From the NCBI GenBank assembly GCA_030524525.1, contig JAUNGI010000004.1:56666-120665 (forward strand): a stretch of 64,000 nt of DNA, written 5' to 3'. The notes beneath the pieces were generated by a model. That model had not been told where the DNA came from and searched no databases. It saw nothing but the letters and a program-made list of their open reading frames with translations. Position numbers and translations under genes: made by a program. Positions within the stretch are counted from its first letter, which is position 1. The number at the start of each line of letters is the position of its first letter. This DNA comes from Lachnospiraceae bacterium. Its GTDB lineage: Bacteria; Bacillota; Clostridia; Lachnospirales; Lachnospiraceae. This document shows positions 16,496-25,122 of the stretch, piece by piece.

Positions 16496-16789
16496 ATGAA
16501 AAAACGCCAATTAACAAAAGCTGCTTTGCTGGCATTTTCCTTGCTTGCCCTCGTACTGCTTGTTGCCGTGGCTTCTTTGAACCGGGTAAGCGGTCAAACC
16601 GATAAAACCAAAACCGTAACGTCGATATGCATACAGGATGGGGACAGCCTCTGGTCCATTGCCGAGACGTATTACACCGAGGAATGCGGAGATTTCCGGG
16701 AGTACATTTCTGAGATCCGCCGGACGAACCATTTGCCGAACGATGACCTTACGGCAGGCAGCTATTTATTGGTTCCCTATTATAAATAA
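16496..16789 (+). CDS. yneA: YneA-like SOS-induced cell division inhibitor (membrane LysM protein)
   Basis: 97 residues: one N-terminal transmembrane helix (about 9-28), a short linker, then a LysM domain (IQDGDSLWSIAETYY ... LLVPYY) placed outside the membrane. B. subtilis YneA has the same architecture, is divergent from lexA/dinR, and delays septation during DNA damage. The start is the ATG at 16496 with AAAGGAG upstream. Regulation is visible: an SOS box lies within the promoter spacer and another just after the -10. Sequence identity to YneA was not measured, so the name rests on architecture, place and control. Confidence 0.82.
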   Translation: MKKRQLTKAALLAFSLLALVLLVAVASLNRVSGQTDKTKTVTSICIQDGDSLWSIAETYYTEECGDFREYISEIRRTNHLPNDDLTAGSYLLVPYYK

Positions 16790-16896
16790 GGGCAGTGTGC
16801 GGCATATTGGTTGGCGTACTGCTTTTAAGATTCCCCGCTTGGGACGGTACCGGCATGAATAAGCGGATAATTTAACCGAGAACGGAGAACGGGAAA

Positions 16897-17535
16897 ATGA
16901 AAAATCCATACAAAATCTGTCCGTTTTTTGAAAATGAAAACTGGAGGCTTCGCTTTGTCTCGGAGGCGGATGCCCCGGAGCTGCTGAGAGTGTATTCCGA
17001 TGAAAAAGCCGTGCCGTTGTTCAACAGCGATAACTGCCACGGAGATGATTTTCATTATACGACCATGGAGCAAATGAAAAAGGCAATCGCTTTCTGGAAT
17101 TTTTCTTACAAAGAAAAGTTTTTTATACGCTGGACGGTTTTGAAAAGAGAGCCCGTCAAGATATCTTCCCGCACCGAGCATACCTGTCAGGCAGCGCTTC
17201 CGGCATCGTCCGATTGCATGTCCGGAGCAACGGCCGTCGGTACGATCGAATTGTTTCACCGCGACGCAGACGATTATTTTACGGACTGTGGCATTCTTCG
17301 CTTGGACCTGCGGAGCGATTTTGAGCAAAAAGAAACCATCTTTGAGGTTCTTTCGCTAATTGTGCCGTCCGCCTTTGCCCTATTTGACTGCCGGATGATC
17401 GCGACAAAAGCGCCGCGATTTGCCGATGAACGGATCGAAGCGTTAAGAAAGCTTGGCTTTTCGGCAACGGAGGAGAGCCTGATTGGCGGTGAGGATGGCA
17501 AAGCCTATACCGACTACTATGTTTTGAAACGATAA
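16897..17535 (+). CDS. GNAT-family N-acetyltransferase, probable
   Basis: 212 residues. The start (WRLRFVSEADAPELLRVYSDE) and the GTIELFHRDAD region resemble RimJ/RimL-type GNAT proteins that move an acetyl group from acetyl-CoA to an amine. The classical acetyl-CoA loop (Q/RxxGxG/A) is not obvious, and a Cys/Ser-rich insertion sits near 88-112, so activity is uncertain. It stands alone between the YneA-like gene and the convergent TtcA-like gene; the 107 bp upstream hold no convincing promoter. The substrate is unknown. Confidence 0.65.
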   Translation: MKNPYKICPFFENENWRLRFVSEADAPELLRVYSDEKAVPLFNSDNCHGDDFHYTTMEQMKKAIAFWNFSYKEKFFIRWTVLKREPVKISSRTEHTCQAALPASSDCMSGATAVGTIELFHRDADDYFTDCGILRLDLRSDFEQKETIFEVLSLIVPSAFALFDCRMIATKAPRFADERIEALRKLGFSATEESLIGGEDGKAYTDYYVLKR

Positions 17536-17568
17536 GGGCTTGCATTGTAAACTGTTTTCGGCTCGTTT

Positions 17569-18288
17569 CTAAGGCTTTTTCCACGCAGGAAGTGAGCCGT
17601 CGGCGACCGCGTGGAACAGGCGTTCCCGCAGGCCGGGATTTTCCGTATTGAGTTTTTGGATCAGCTCTTTTGTGTATTCTCGCTTTGTATATCCGTCGGC
17701 GGGGCAGGGATTCTTAAATACGGGAAGCGCGTATTTATTCTTAAAACCGACAATATCGCATTCCTCCACATAGATCAGGGGACGTATCAATGTCAGGTCC
17801 ATACGATCCAAGTAGGTGACCGGGGAAAAGGTATGGTATCGACCTTCAAAAATCAGGGACATCAGCATTGTTTCGATCACATCGTCTTTGTGGTGCGCAT
17901 AGGCCAGCTTATTGCAGCCCAGTTCTTTTGCCTTTTCGTTAAAAGCACCTTTGCGCATCTTGGCACAAAGGGAACAGGGATTGCTTTCCCGACGTTCGTT
18001 AAAAATGATCTCTCCGATCTGTGTTTTTACCACATGGAATGGAACCCCCATAGAAGCACACAGTTCTGTAATTCTGCTGTAATCGGTTTTTTGGAGCCCC
18101 AGATCGACCGAAATGGCTTCCAGAGAAAAGGGGATGGGGTAGAACCTTTGAAGCCCGTGCATGGCGTATAAAAGCGTCAGACTGTCTTTTCCGCCGGAGA
18201 TTCCGAGAGCAATTCTGTCATTTTCTTTTATCATTTGGAAATCATCTATGGCACGCCGCGTATAACTAAGTAATTGCTGTAATTTCAT
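17569..18288 (-). CDS. ttcA: TtcA-like tRNA 2-thiolation ATPase (PP-loop)
   Basis: 239 residues. The PP-loop SGGKDS (about 30-35) activates the target base by adenylation. Cysteines in NPCSLCAKMRKG and in NPCPADGYTKRE match the pattern that holds a 4Fe-4S cluster in TtcA, which makes 2-thiocytidine at tRNA position 32. E. coli TtcA is longer (about 310), so this is the short Gram-positive type; related PP-loop proteins with other targets are possible. It has its own promoter at 18342-18370 and is convergent with the GNAT gene. Confidence 0.85.
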   Translation of the reverse strand: MKLQQLLSYTRRAIDDFQMIKENDRIALGISGGKDSLTLLYAMHGLQRFYPIPFSLEAISVDLGLQKTDYSRITELCASMGVPFHVVKTQIGEIIFNERRESNPCSLCAKMRKGAFNEKAKELGCNKLAYAHHKDDVIETMLMSLIFEGRYHTFSPVTYLDRMDLTLIRPLIYVEECDIVGFKNKYALPVFKNPCPADGYTKREYTKELIQKLNTENPGLRERLFHAVADGSLPAWKKP

Positions 18289-18341
18289 TATTTTCTGCTT
18301 TCTCCATTTGAAAACGTTTTTTCGTCTGGCACGACGCTATC

Positions 18342-18370
18342 ATTATATCGAACCGTATGTTTTTTTGCAA
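18342..18370 (-). promoter_or_regulatory. Promoter of the TtcA-like gene
   Basis: On the - strand TTGCAA, a 17-nt spacer and a perfect TATAAT, about 50 bp upstream of the start codon. Confidence 0.8.
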
Positions 18371-18471
18371 GATGTGTTTCTTTTTCTATTTATAGCATAG
18401 AATCTATAGAAAATTATCACGGGATGTGTTAAAATATAGGCAAATGATGTGCTGGAATGGAGGACAAGCCT

Positions 18472-19392
18472 TTGAACGTTCAAATTTCTAAGGTGGTCGG
18501 TGAAATAAAAAAGAATATCAAGGGAAAAGACGATATTATTTTTGAGGTGCTTCTGGCAGTTCTTGCGGGAGGACATATCCTTTTGGAGGATATTCCCGGC
18601 GTGGGAAAAACAACGCTGGCTCTTTCCTTGTCTAAAGCCATGTCTTTGGAATATAAGCGCGTGCAGTTTACACCGGACGTTTTGCCAAGTGATATCACCG
18701 GTTTTACGATGTATAATCAAAAGAGCATGCAATTTGAATTTCACCCGGGAGCAGCTATGTGCAATTTGATGCTGGCGGACGAAATCAACCGCACTTCTCC
18801 GAAAACCCAGTCGGCCCTGTTGGAAATTATGGAAGAGGGCAGGGTAACGGTAGACGGTGTTACATACGATGTTCCGTCCCCGTTTGTTGTGATCGCCACA
18901 CAGAACCCGTTTGGTTCCGCCGGAACACAGCGTCTTCCGGAATCACAGATGGATCGTTTTATGATTCGTTTGTCTATGGGATATCCGGATCATGCCGCGG
19001 CTTTGCAGATCCTTCGGGAAGATGCAGGGGAGCCAAATTTGCAGGCGGTGCTGAATCTTGACGAGCTCTCTTATATGCAGCAGGCGGTACAGGCTGTTTA
19101 TGTGGATGAATCGATTTATGAGTTTATTATCAATTTTACTGAGGCGACCAGAAAGTCGGAATCTATCGAGCTTGGTTTGAGTCCAAGAGGCAGCAAAGCG
19201 CTTTTGCGGATAGCCAAGGCCAGCGCTTTTGCGGATTCTAGGAATTTTGTGTCCGTTGCGGATATTATGAAACAAATTCCTCCGGTCGTCGGTCACAGAA
19301 TCGTTTTGAATTCTAAAGCAAAGGCAAGGGACGTTTCTGTTGAACAGGTTTTGAAAAATATTCTGAACGAAGTTCGGGTGCCTAAAATCTAA
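18472..19392 (+). CDS. MoxR-type AAA+ ATPase
   Basis: About 306 residues. Walker A is GVGKTT, Walker B LADEINRTSP, with the sensor region ATQNPF and the arginine-rich lid typical of MoxR. MoxR proteins act as chaperones for membrane or metal-containing complexes, often with DUF58 and transglutaminase partners as here. The start is debatable: ATG at 18457 overlaps the Shine-Dalgarno GGAGG (18459-18463), whereas the TTG at 18472 has that GGAGG at an 8-nt spacing, so TTG is preferred. The next gene starts 12 bp after the stop. Confidence 0.93.
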   Translation: MNVQISKVVGEIKKNIKGKDDIIFEVLLAVLAGGHILLEDIPGVGKTTLALSLSKAMSLEYKRVQFTPDVLPSDITGFTMYNQKSMQFEFHPGAAMCNLMLADEINRTSPKTQSALLEIMEEGRVTVDGVTYDVPSPFVVIATQNPFGSAGTQRLPESQMDRFMIRLSMGYPDHAAALQILREDAGEPNLQAVLNLDELSYMQQAVQAVYVDESIYEFIINFTEATRKSESIELGLSPRGSKALLRIAKASAFADSRNFVSVADIMKQIPPVVGHRIVLNSKAKARDVSVEQVLKNILNEVRVPKI

Positions 19393-19404
19393 CAAGAGGT
19401 TGTC

Positions 19405-20481
19405 ATGAAAGATCGGATCCTAGCAATAGTAAAGTATATGGTTTTTCTTGTTTTGGTTGTTTTTTTGCACCTGTACAACAACCATATCATCACTTTTGTT
19501 ATGCTGCTGATGACGCTTCTTTTTCCTGTGCTTTCCGTTACGGCATATTATAAAAGCCAAAAAAAGATTACGGCGCTGTTGGAATTCTCGTCTAAGACGG
19601 TTCAGCGTAACCAGACGTTAAATATGTTAATTACGCTGCAAAATCCGACCCCCTATCCGTTTTCCAGGACAAAGCTATCGATTCGTATTCAGCATAATTT
19701 TATATCCAACGACTATATCCATGAATATCCCTTTTCGCTTGCTCCCGGGAAATCGGTCACCTGTCAGGTGCCTGTCAGTTTTGGAATCTGCGGTTGTTAT
19801 CAGGCGCAGGGAGTCTGCTTGGAGAGCAGTGACTTCGGCGGTTTTGTATCAAAGAGGCGCCCGATCCGGCTCCAATCGGAGGTTATTATTCTTCCGCAGC
19901 TTCTGCCGTTAAAAGAGGAGCTCGAACGGCTCTATGCCGGTGAGCAGCTGGAGGAAGTTGTGGAAAAACACGAAATCGGGCAGGATCCTAACGAGATCCT
20001 GAATGTCCGGGAATATCAACAGGGCGACCGTCTGCAAACGATCCATTGGAAGCTGAGCGCCAAAGAGCAGCGGTTAATGATTAAAGAATTTGTACGGATG
20101 TCCGGAAATGCTTTTCGGCTTTTTGTTGACTATTCGTTTCAGAATATCCGTCATCTGGACCCTTTTTTTGATCTGCTGTATTCGCTTTGCGATTATATGC
20201 TGGGGGCGCGAATCCCTCTGGAGGTCTGCTGGCTGAACAGCTCCAGTCATATGCTGGAGACACAGGAGATTACGGATTATGAGGCAATTCGGATTATGCT
20301 GCTCAAATTGTTTTATGAACAGCCGGGGCAAAAGCACGATTCCTCTCTGGAGGCTTATTACAAGGACGGACCGGAAGCTTCCAATATCTTGCTTTTGACC
20401 GCAAGGCAATACAAAAATGCTTCCTACCGACTTTTGGTTCAACACAGGGGAATCGTTCGTATCTATCAATTAAGTAAGTGA
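19405..20481 (+). CDS. DUF58 domain membrane protein
   Basis: 358 residues. Two hydrophobic helices at the N-terminus (about 8-46) are followed by a beta-rich region and the DUF58 signature REYQQGDRLQTIHWKLSAKEQRLMIKEF split around residue 200-230. DUF58 proteins are vWA-like and are usually encoded between moxR and a transglutaminase gene, as here, with gaps of 12 and 7 bp that imply one transcript. The complex is thought to act on cell-envelope proteins; its substrate is unknown. Confidence 0.9.
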   Translation: MKDRILAIVKYMVFLVLVVFLHLYNNHIITFVMLLMTLLFPVLSVTAYYKSQKKITALLEFSSKTVQRNQTLNMLITLQNPTPYPFSRTKLSIRIQHNFISNDYIHEYPFSLAPGKSVTCQVPVSFGICGCYQAQGVCLESSDFGGFVSKRRPIRLQSEVIILPQLLPLKEELERLYAGEQLEEVVEKHEIGQDPNEILNVREYQQGDRLQTIHWKLSAKEQRLMIKEFVRMSGNAFRLFVDYSFQNIRHLDPFFDLLYSLCDYMLGARIPLEVCWLNSSSHMLETQEITDYEAIRIMLLKLFYEQPGQKHDSSLEAYYKDGPEASNILLLTARQYKNASYRLLVQHRGIVRIYQLSK

Positions 20482-20488
20482 CGAGATC

Positions 20489-22978
20489 ATGAAGAAAAAT
20501 AAGAAAGAAGAAAAATGGATTCAGGAAGCAGAAGACTTCCGGTTAAATACGGGGATTTTTTTTCAAAACCACGATTATGAGAAAATTATGCCTTCCGAAC
20601 GCTTTTTTGTCTGTCTGCTTCGAGGTTTTTTGATTTTTTTGGCCTTATTCGGAATTACCGGTCTGATGATCACTTCATTAGAGTTGCCATGCAACACCTT
20701 TCTGGTTTATCTGGTGGAGTTTGTGATTTCTATGCTTGTGGCGCTGCTTTATTACCATAAGTGGCTGTTCAACATCGGTTATATCTTTTTCTTTATCATT
20801 TTCTGTGTAATCGCATTTTATTTTATGGCATATGCCAACAGCGGTTTTAATGCAATTCTGAACCAGACCCTGTCGCTTGTAGATGCCAAACTGAATCTTG
20901 GGGGATATCGTGAATATACGGAGGCGATCTCAGACCGTTATCTCAGCATTACGGTTTGTTTGATCCTGCTTTCTTTTCTGGGAGTCTGTTTTTTTAATTC
21001 CTCGATTTCCAGTTATATGAATCCGACCTATCTTTTTTTGCAAATTTTCCCTCTGGTGCAGATTTGTCTGTATCTGGATGATTCCGTAAACTATTTTTAT
21101 ATTGCCGTGCTGATTCTCTGCTGGCTGAGCGTTTTTTTGCTGAGACGGAGCGAAACTTATCGGATCAACCTGAACCGTAAGCAGGAGCTGTCTTTTCAGT
21201 GCAGGGAAAACGCGTTTCAGTATCGGCAGAAAAGCATACGGAAATCCATGACGGGAGTTTTAACCTCTGGACTTCTTTATGGAGCCCTGCTGATCGGGCT
21301 GACGCTGGGCATTGCCCGAATCATGCCTTCGAACCTGCGGAACAATCAGTCCTCGATGAAGAATGGTACGGATCGCGTGGTTGGAGAATTCGCCATGAAT
21401 GGTCTGTGGGGATTTTTTAATAATTTTCAGGGAACCGGAGGTGTAAACGGGGGGAAGCTTGGGGGCGTTCGTCAGGTTACGATGGATTTTGAGACCGATT
21501 TGATCGTCACATATGTGCCATACAGCTTGGATGCTGTATATTTGAAAGGCTATGTGGGCGAACACTATACCGGCTCGGAATGGCAACAGACAAAGAATTA
21601 TCAAAGATTGACAGCCACGCCATATTACATTCAGGATTTTCTTGAAATCGTCAATAAAGAGAGCGCTTTTCTGAGTGGTCGTTTTGAAAAAGGAACAACA
21701 ATGAGCGGAAAAGGAAAAATGCAGATCACCAATGTGGATGCCAACAGCGATTATTACTATATGCCGTACTATACGCAGGTGGAACCCTCGGATTTGATTT
21801 ATGCCTATGGCGAAACGGATCTTTTGAAAGGCGATATCGTAGCGAGTGAATCGCCGATCGGGAGAACATACACGCTAAATTATTATCCGATGCTGGATGA
21901 CTCGGTTACGACGGAGCTGGAAGATTTTTCGAAGCTGCAGCCCCTGTATAGGTATGAACAGTACGTGTATTCAAATTATTTACAGATTCCCAACGGTATT
22001 CAGTCGGATCTGGAAGCAATTTGCAGGGAGCAGGATTTTCACGGTACAACGGAAGAAATTATCGGTCAAATACAGCAATACTTTTACGAGGAGTTTACGT
22101 ACAGCCTGAGTCCCGGAAAAACGCCGTCCAAGCGCGACTTTGTTCTGTATTTTCTTACGAAACAAAAAAAAGGGTATTGTACCCATTTTGCGTCTGCCGG
22201 GGCGATGCTTCTTCGCTCCATGGGAATTCCGGCGCGCTATGTGGAAGGCTACTGTTTTTCCATTGAGTCGGTGGTCGATGCGGAAGTTTTGCAGGGAGAA
22301 AATGCGGACGACTGGTACGCGGGGGATTCCTTGCTGACCTCGGATGCTTCCGAGCAGCGGGTGCTTTCCGTTGACGTGACCGATTCGAGCGCCCACGCAT
22401 GGGTAGAGGTCTATTTGAACGGCTTTGGCTGGGTGCCGGTGGAATTTACGACGGCAAGAGCGGAGGAAAGCAGCAGCGGTGAAAATTTCTGGGAGCAGTT
22501 TGCGAATTTCTTCGGCGGAGATAACGAGGGAGAAGATTCTCCGATGCAGCTGCTGGCAGCACAGATGAAAAATTCCGTTCCATACCTGTTTGCGGTCGCT
22601 TTTCTGCTTTTTGACGCAGCGCTTCTTTTCTGGTACGGCAGACGCCTGACAAGAATGTATCGTTTGTATTACCAAAAAGATAAAAAGCGGTTGGTTTCGC
22701 AGTATCAGGCAATGACGACGATCTTGAAGCAGTGTCGGTTTACGGAAGAAAAGAATCTGTATCATGAGATCACGGAAGAAATCCTAACGCAGCAATTTTC
22801 CATGGAGGCCGCCGATGCGGCAAAATACCGACGGCTTGTGGAAACCGCCAGCTATGGTCAGGATCCGGTGTCCAAGGAGGAGCTGCGCTGGTGTACCGGT
22901 CAGTTCAAACGCTTCTTACAGGAAGTCAAAGCACGCGTCGATCGCAGGATGCGGATTCAACTTACGCTGAAATATTAG
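20489..22978 (+). CDS. Membrane transglutaminase-like protease (TgpA type)
   Basis: 829 residues. Six or so N-terminal membrane helices (about 37-275) lead to a large outside region with a transglutaminase core: Cys564 in GYCTHFASAGAMLLRSMGIP and His636 in AHAWVEV; the third residue would lie in the following WVPVEFT, where Glu replaces the more usual Asp. A further helix near 695-715 is followed by a soluble tail of about 110 residues (DUF4129-like place). It is the last gene of the moxR-DUF58 operon and the last + strand gene before the orientation flip. No clear terminator was seen after it. Confidence 0.9.
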   Translation: MKKNKKEEKWIQEAEDFRLNTGIFFQNHDYEKIMPSERFFVCLLRGFLIFLALFGITGLMITSLELPCNTFLVYLVEFVISMLVALLYYHKWLFNIGYIFFFIIFCVIAFYFMAYANSGFNAILNQTLSLVDAKLNLGGYREYTEAISDRYLSITVCLILLSFLGVCFFNSSISSYMNPTYLFLQIFPLVQICLYLDDSVNYFYIAVLILCWLSVFLLRRSETYRINLNRKQELSFQCRENAFQYRQKSIRKSMTGVLTSGLLYGALLIGLTLGIARIMPSNLRNNQSSMKNGTDRVVGEFAMNGLWGFFNNFQGTGGVNGGKLGGVRQVTMDFETDLIVTYVPYSLDAVYLKGYVGEHYTGSEWQQTKNYQRLTATPYYIQDFLEIVNKESAFLSGRFEKGTTMSGKGKMQITNVDANSDYYYMPYYTQVEPSDLIYAYGETDLLKGDIVASESPIGRTYTLNYYPMLDDSVTTELEDFSKLQPLYRYEQYVYSNYLQIPNGIQSDLEAICREQDFHGTTEEIIGQIQQYFYEEFTYSLSPGKTPSKRDFVLYFLTKQKKGYCTHFASAGAMLLRSMGIPARYVEGYCFSIESVVDAEVLQGENADDWYAGDSLLTSDASEQRVLSVDVTDSSAHAWVEVYLNGFGWVPVEFTTARAEESSSGENFWEQFANFFGGDNEGEDSPMQLLAAQMKNSVPYLFAVAFLLFDAALLFWYGRRLTRMYRLYYQKDKKRLVSQYQAMTTILKQCRFTEEKNLYHEITEEILTQQFSMEAADAAKYRRLVETASYGQDPVSKEELRWCTGQFKRFLQEVKARVDRRMRIQLTLKY

Positions 22979-23009
22979 AACATCCATGTTAAGACAGTCT
23001 TTGTTAAGA

Positions 23010-24074
23010 TCAGTCTTTGCGAAGGTGCACCATGTCCTTGGCCTTGCGCCGACGTTCTTCCTCCTGCGCGGCGTAATGCCGCCGGGTGGTGTTGACGTCC
23101 TTATGCCCAAGAACGTCGGCAACAAGGTAAATATCGCCCGTTTCTTGATATAATGCCGTGCCGTAGGTGCTTCGGAGCTTATGCGGCGTAATTTTCTTTA
23201 AGGCAACGGACTCTCTCGCATATTCTTTGACCAGAATTTCAATATTTCGAACGCTCATACGCCGCATTTTGGAAGACAAAAACAAGGCGTTTTCATGACC
23301 GTCCACCGGCGTCATACGTTTTCGGAGTTCCAAATAATCCTCAAGCGCTGTCCGAACCTCCTCGCCGAAATACACGAATGCCTCGGAGCCGCCCTTTCGT
23401 ACGACCCGAATCCGGTCGTTGTTGAAATCGACGTCCTGTATGTCCAGACCGACACATTCCGATACGCGGATCCCTGTGCCCAGCAGAAGCGTCACAAGCG
23501 CCAAATTTCGCGTTTTGTTCTTTTCCCGGTATGTTTGCTTGCGTTTGGAAGAAACCGCGCCAAATTCGACGCAATCCAGCAAATCTGCAGTTTCGTTTGC
23601 GTCCAGACGGACAATGGCTTTTTCGTGCAGCTTGGGAACCGCTACCTGAATCGCCGGATTCGCGCTGACAAACTGATTCCGGTATAGATAATTATACATC
23701 GAACGCAGAGAACAGATTTTTCGCTTGATCCCGCGTTCGTTGTTTGTGACCGTTTGCCCGTCGGCATTCGTATAGATTTTCAGATATTCAAGGTATTCCT
23801 CAATGTCTTGGGCCGTCAGTTCGGAAAGCACGGAAAGGGGAATGTCTTTTATCGGTTTTCCGGCAAGCGTGGGGTTGTTGGCGGATAAAAATTCAAAAAA
23901 GACCTTCAGGTCGATCGCGTAGGCAATTCGTGTCCGGGAGGCGGTCGATGGTTCAATCCCGCGAAAATATGTTTTGCAGAAGCTCGGGAGTTCTTGCAAC
24001 AATTCCCGGAGCCGAACGGTATTTTTTATATCCATTTGTTCATGATACGTTTTGTTCTGCATCGAATCGGTCAT
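23010..24074 (-). CDS. XerS-like tyrosine recombinase
   Basis: 354 residues, matching the length of XerS (about 356). The N-terminal SAM-like core-binding domain (about 20-135) contains the ELLQELPSFCKTYFRG and YAIDLKVFFEFL stretches reminiscent of XerS. The catalytic set is complete: Arg203, Lys227, His298, Arg301, His324 and Tyr334. Such enzymes resolve chromosome dimers at dif; a phage or island integrase is the alternative, but no other mobile gene is nearby. The start is the ATG at 24074, with GGAGG eight bases upstream. A palindromic candidate site lies about 150 bp upstream. Confidence 0.88.
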   Translation of the reverse strand: MTDSMQNKTYHEQMDIKNTVRLRELLQELPSFCKTYFRGIEPSTASRTRIAYAIDLKVFFEFLSANNPTLAGKPIKDIPLSVLSELTAQDIEEYLEYLKIYTNADGQTVTNNERGIKRKICSLRSMYNYLYRNQFVSANPAIQVAVPKLHEKAIVRLDANETADLLDCVEFGAVSSKRKQTYREKNKTRNLALVTLLLGTGIRVSECVGLDIQDVDFNNDRIRVVRKGGSEAFVYFGEEVRTALEDYLELRKRMTPVDGHENALFLSSKMRRMSVRNIEILVKEYARESVALKKITPHKLRSTYGTALYQETGDIYLVADVLGHKDVNTTRRHYAAQEEERRRKAKDMVHLRKD

Positions 24075-24227
24075 AAGAAAAACCTCCATGTAGTAAAAAA
24101 ATAGAATTAAGCAGTAAAATAAAAACCGCCGCATAATAAGACTTGTTAAGCCTTGTTCATACAGCAAAAACTGTGCGGGACGTCGATACCGATAGAATAC
24201 CATATTCGGAGCAAAAACGCAACCATC

Positions 24228-24255
24228 ATTTCGCTAAACTTGCGTTTAGCGAAAT
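24228..24255. other. Candidate dif-like recombination site (28 bp, 11-6-11)
   Basis: Arms 24228-24238 and 24245-24255 are perfect inverted repeats around a 6-bp centre (CTTGCG). The pairing extends outward to 24225 and 24258 and inward by one more pair, a 15-bp perfect palindrome with a 4-nt centre. It is not followed by a T-run, so it is not a normal terminator. Arm and spacer sizes equal those of classical dif sites. Confidence 0.45.
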
Positions 24256-24344
24256 GATTCGTGCCGCTTTTCTGGCGCCCTCTTTGGCTTTTTCTGCACC
24301 TTGTTTGAGGCATGTTCGCTTGGGTAAGAGGCAAATACAAATAT

Positions 24345-24382
24345 TAAAAGCAGAGGCACAGAATCGTTTCTGCGCCTCTGCT
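24345..24382 (-). terminator. Terminator after the membrane-protein gene
   Basis: A long hairpin (stem 24349-24363 with 24367-24382, one A-C mismatch). On the - strand it is followed by TTTTAATATTTG. Confidence 0.8.
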
Positions 24383-24417
24383 GAGTTTTTGAATTGTCCG
24401 ACTGGCGTTGTTGCCGC

Positions 24418-24930
24418 TTATGCTTTCTTATTTTTCGCTCTTTTTACCAACGTAAAAACGGATGTAATGAACAGAACAAAGAATATAACAATAACGCAAA
24501 GGGATATCGCAACAGACATCATAGCTTCATCGTCGTTAATGCGATTGACCTCCCGATACATATCGAGCACCTCGCTCGAATCGTCAAAGTCAACTCCGGA
24601 CGCCTTCTTGAAAATATTCATTGTCTTTGTTGCCCAAAGCAAAAGCAGCGTGCCTGCAAAGAGGAAAAAGGTTCTTATTACGGAAACCACTTTCCCGGTT
24701 GAATGGAAGCAGACAATGCTAAAGACCAAACTGAGGACGGCTGTAAGCAAATACAAATAGTATGTATTGGCCCAACGGCCGCAGGATTTCAGAAATTCAT
24801 CCTCATCCATGCTTTCGCTCTTGATCCCCAAGCTAATAAACTGAATGACATAAAACAGGCCAATCAAAAATGTGATAATCAAAATTGCTCGAAATAAAGT
24901 AACCTTCCAGTCGTTCTTTTTCGTTAACAT
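24418..24930 (-). CDS. Hypothetical four-helix membrane protein
   Basis: 170 residues, not recognised. Four hydrophobic helices are visible (about 13-35, 55-77, 85-105, 138-162), with a charged loop between the third and fourth that faces one side of the membrane (FKKASGVDFDDSSEVLDMYRE). The C-terminus is basic. AAAGAGG lies six bases before the ATG. It follows the broken LCP gene in the same direction after a 192-bp A-rich spacer and has its own strong terminator. Confidence 0.7.
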   Translation of the reverse strand: MLTKKNDWKVTLFRAILIITFLIGLFYVIQFISLGIKSESMDEDEFLKSCGRWANTYYLYLLTAVLSLVFSIVCFHSTGKVVSVIRTFFLFAGTLLLLWATKTMNIFKKASGVDFDDSSEVLDMYREVNRINDDEAMMSVAISLCVIVIFFVLFITSVFTLVKRAKNKKA

Positions 24931-25122
24931 AAAAAACCTCTTTCTTTATTGTTTTTGCTTACTCTATTATTCTTTTTCCTGCTGCTTTAACTACTCTATT
25001 GTTTTTATTTTTTTGTATTGTTTTGGCATAATCAATTATTTTTTGCCGTTTTGGCTTTTCTCGTTATTTTTGCTTGTTCTGTTGCTTTATTTGCCCTTTT
25101 ATTTATTCCCTTATCTTAGCCC
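24931..25122 (-). other. A-rich low-complexity intergenic transcript region
   Basis: On the - strand this 192-bp spacer is strongly A- and purine-rich with few T, and includes two AATAGAGTA motifs and several CAAAAATAA-like words. No ORF with a ribosome binding site, hairpin or promoter was recognised. Confidence 0.5.

Larger units (their letters stand above)
24075..24417. other. Intergenic stretch upstream of the recombinase
   Basis: 343 bp without a convincing gene on either strand. It holds the dif-like palindrome (24228-24255) and the terminator of the membrane-protein gene (24345-24382). No convincing promoter for the recombinase was found, although the region just upstream is AT-rich. 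Confidence 0.7.

Noticed and set aside
23010-24074. Recombinase as integrase of a mobile island with att sites
   Set aside because: No phage, conjugation or plasmid genes, no tRNA gene and no flanking direct repeats were seen nearby; a Xer role fits better, though it is not proved.
24225-24258. The palindrome as a rho-independent terminator
   Set aside because: There is no T-run on either side, and no gene ends just before it.
24143-24760. + strand open frame through the palindrome and the membrane-protein gene
   Set aside because: TTG start without a ribosome binding site, it crosses a terminator and mirrors a gene with four membrane helices.
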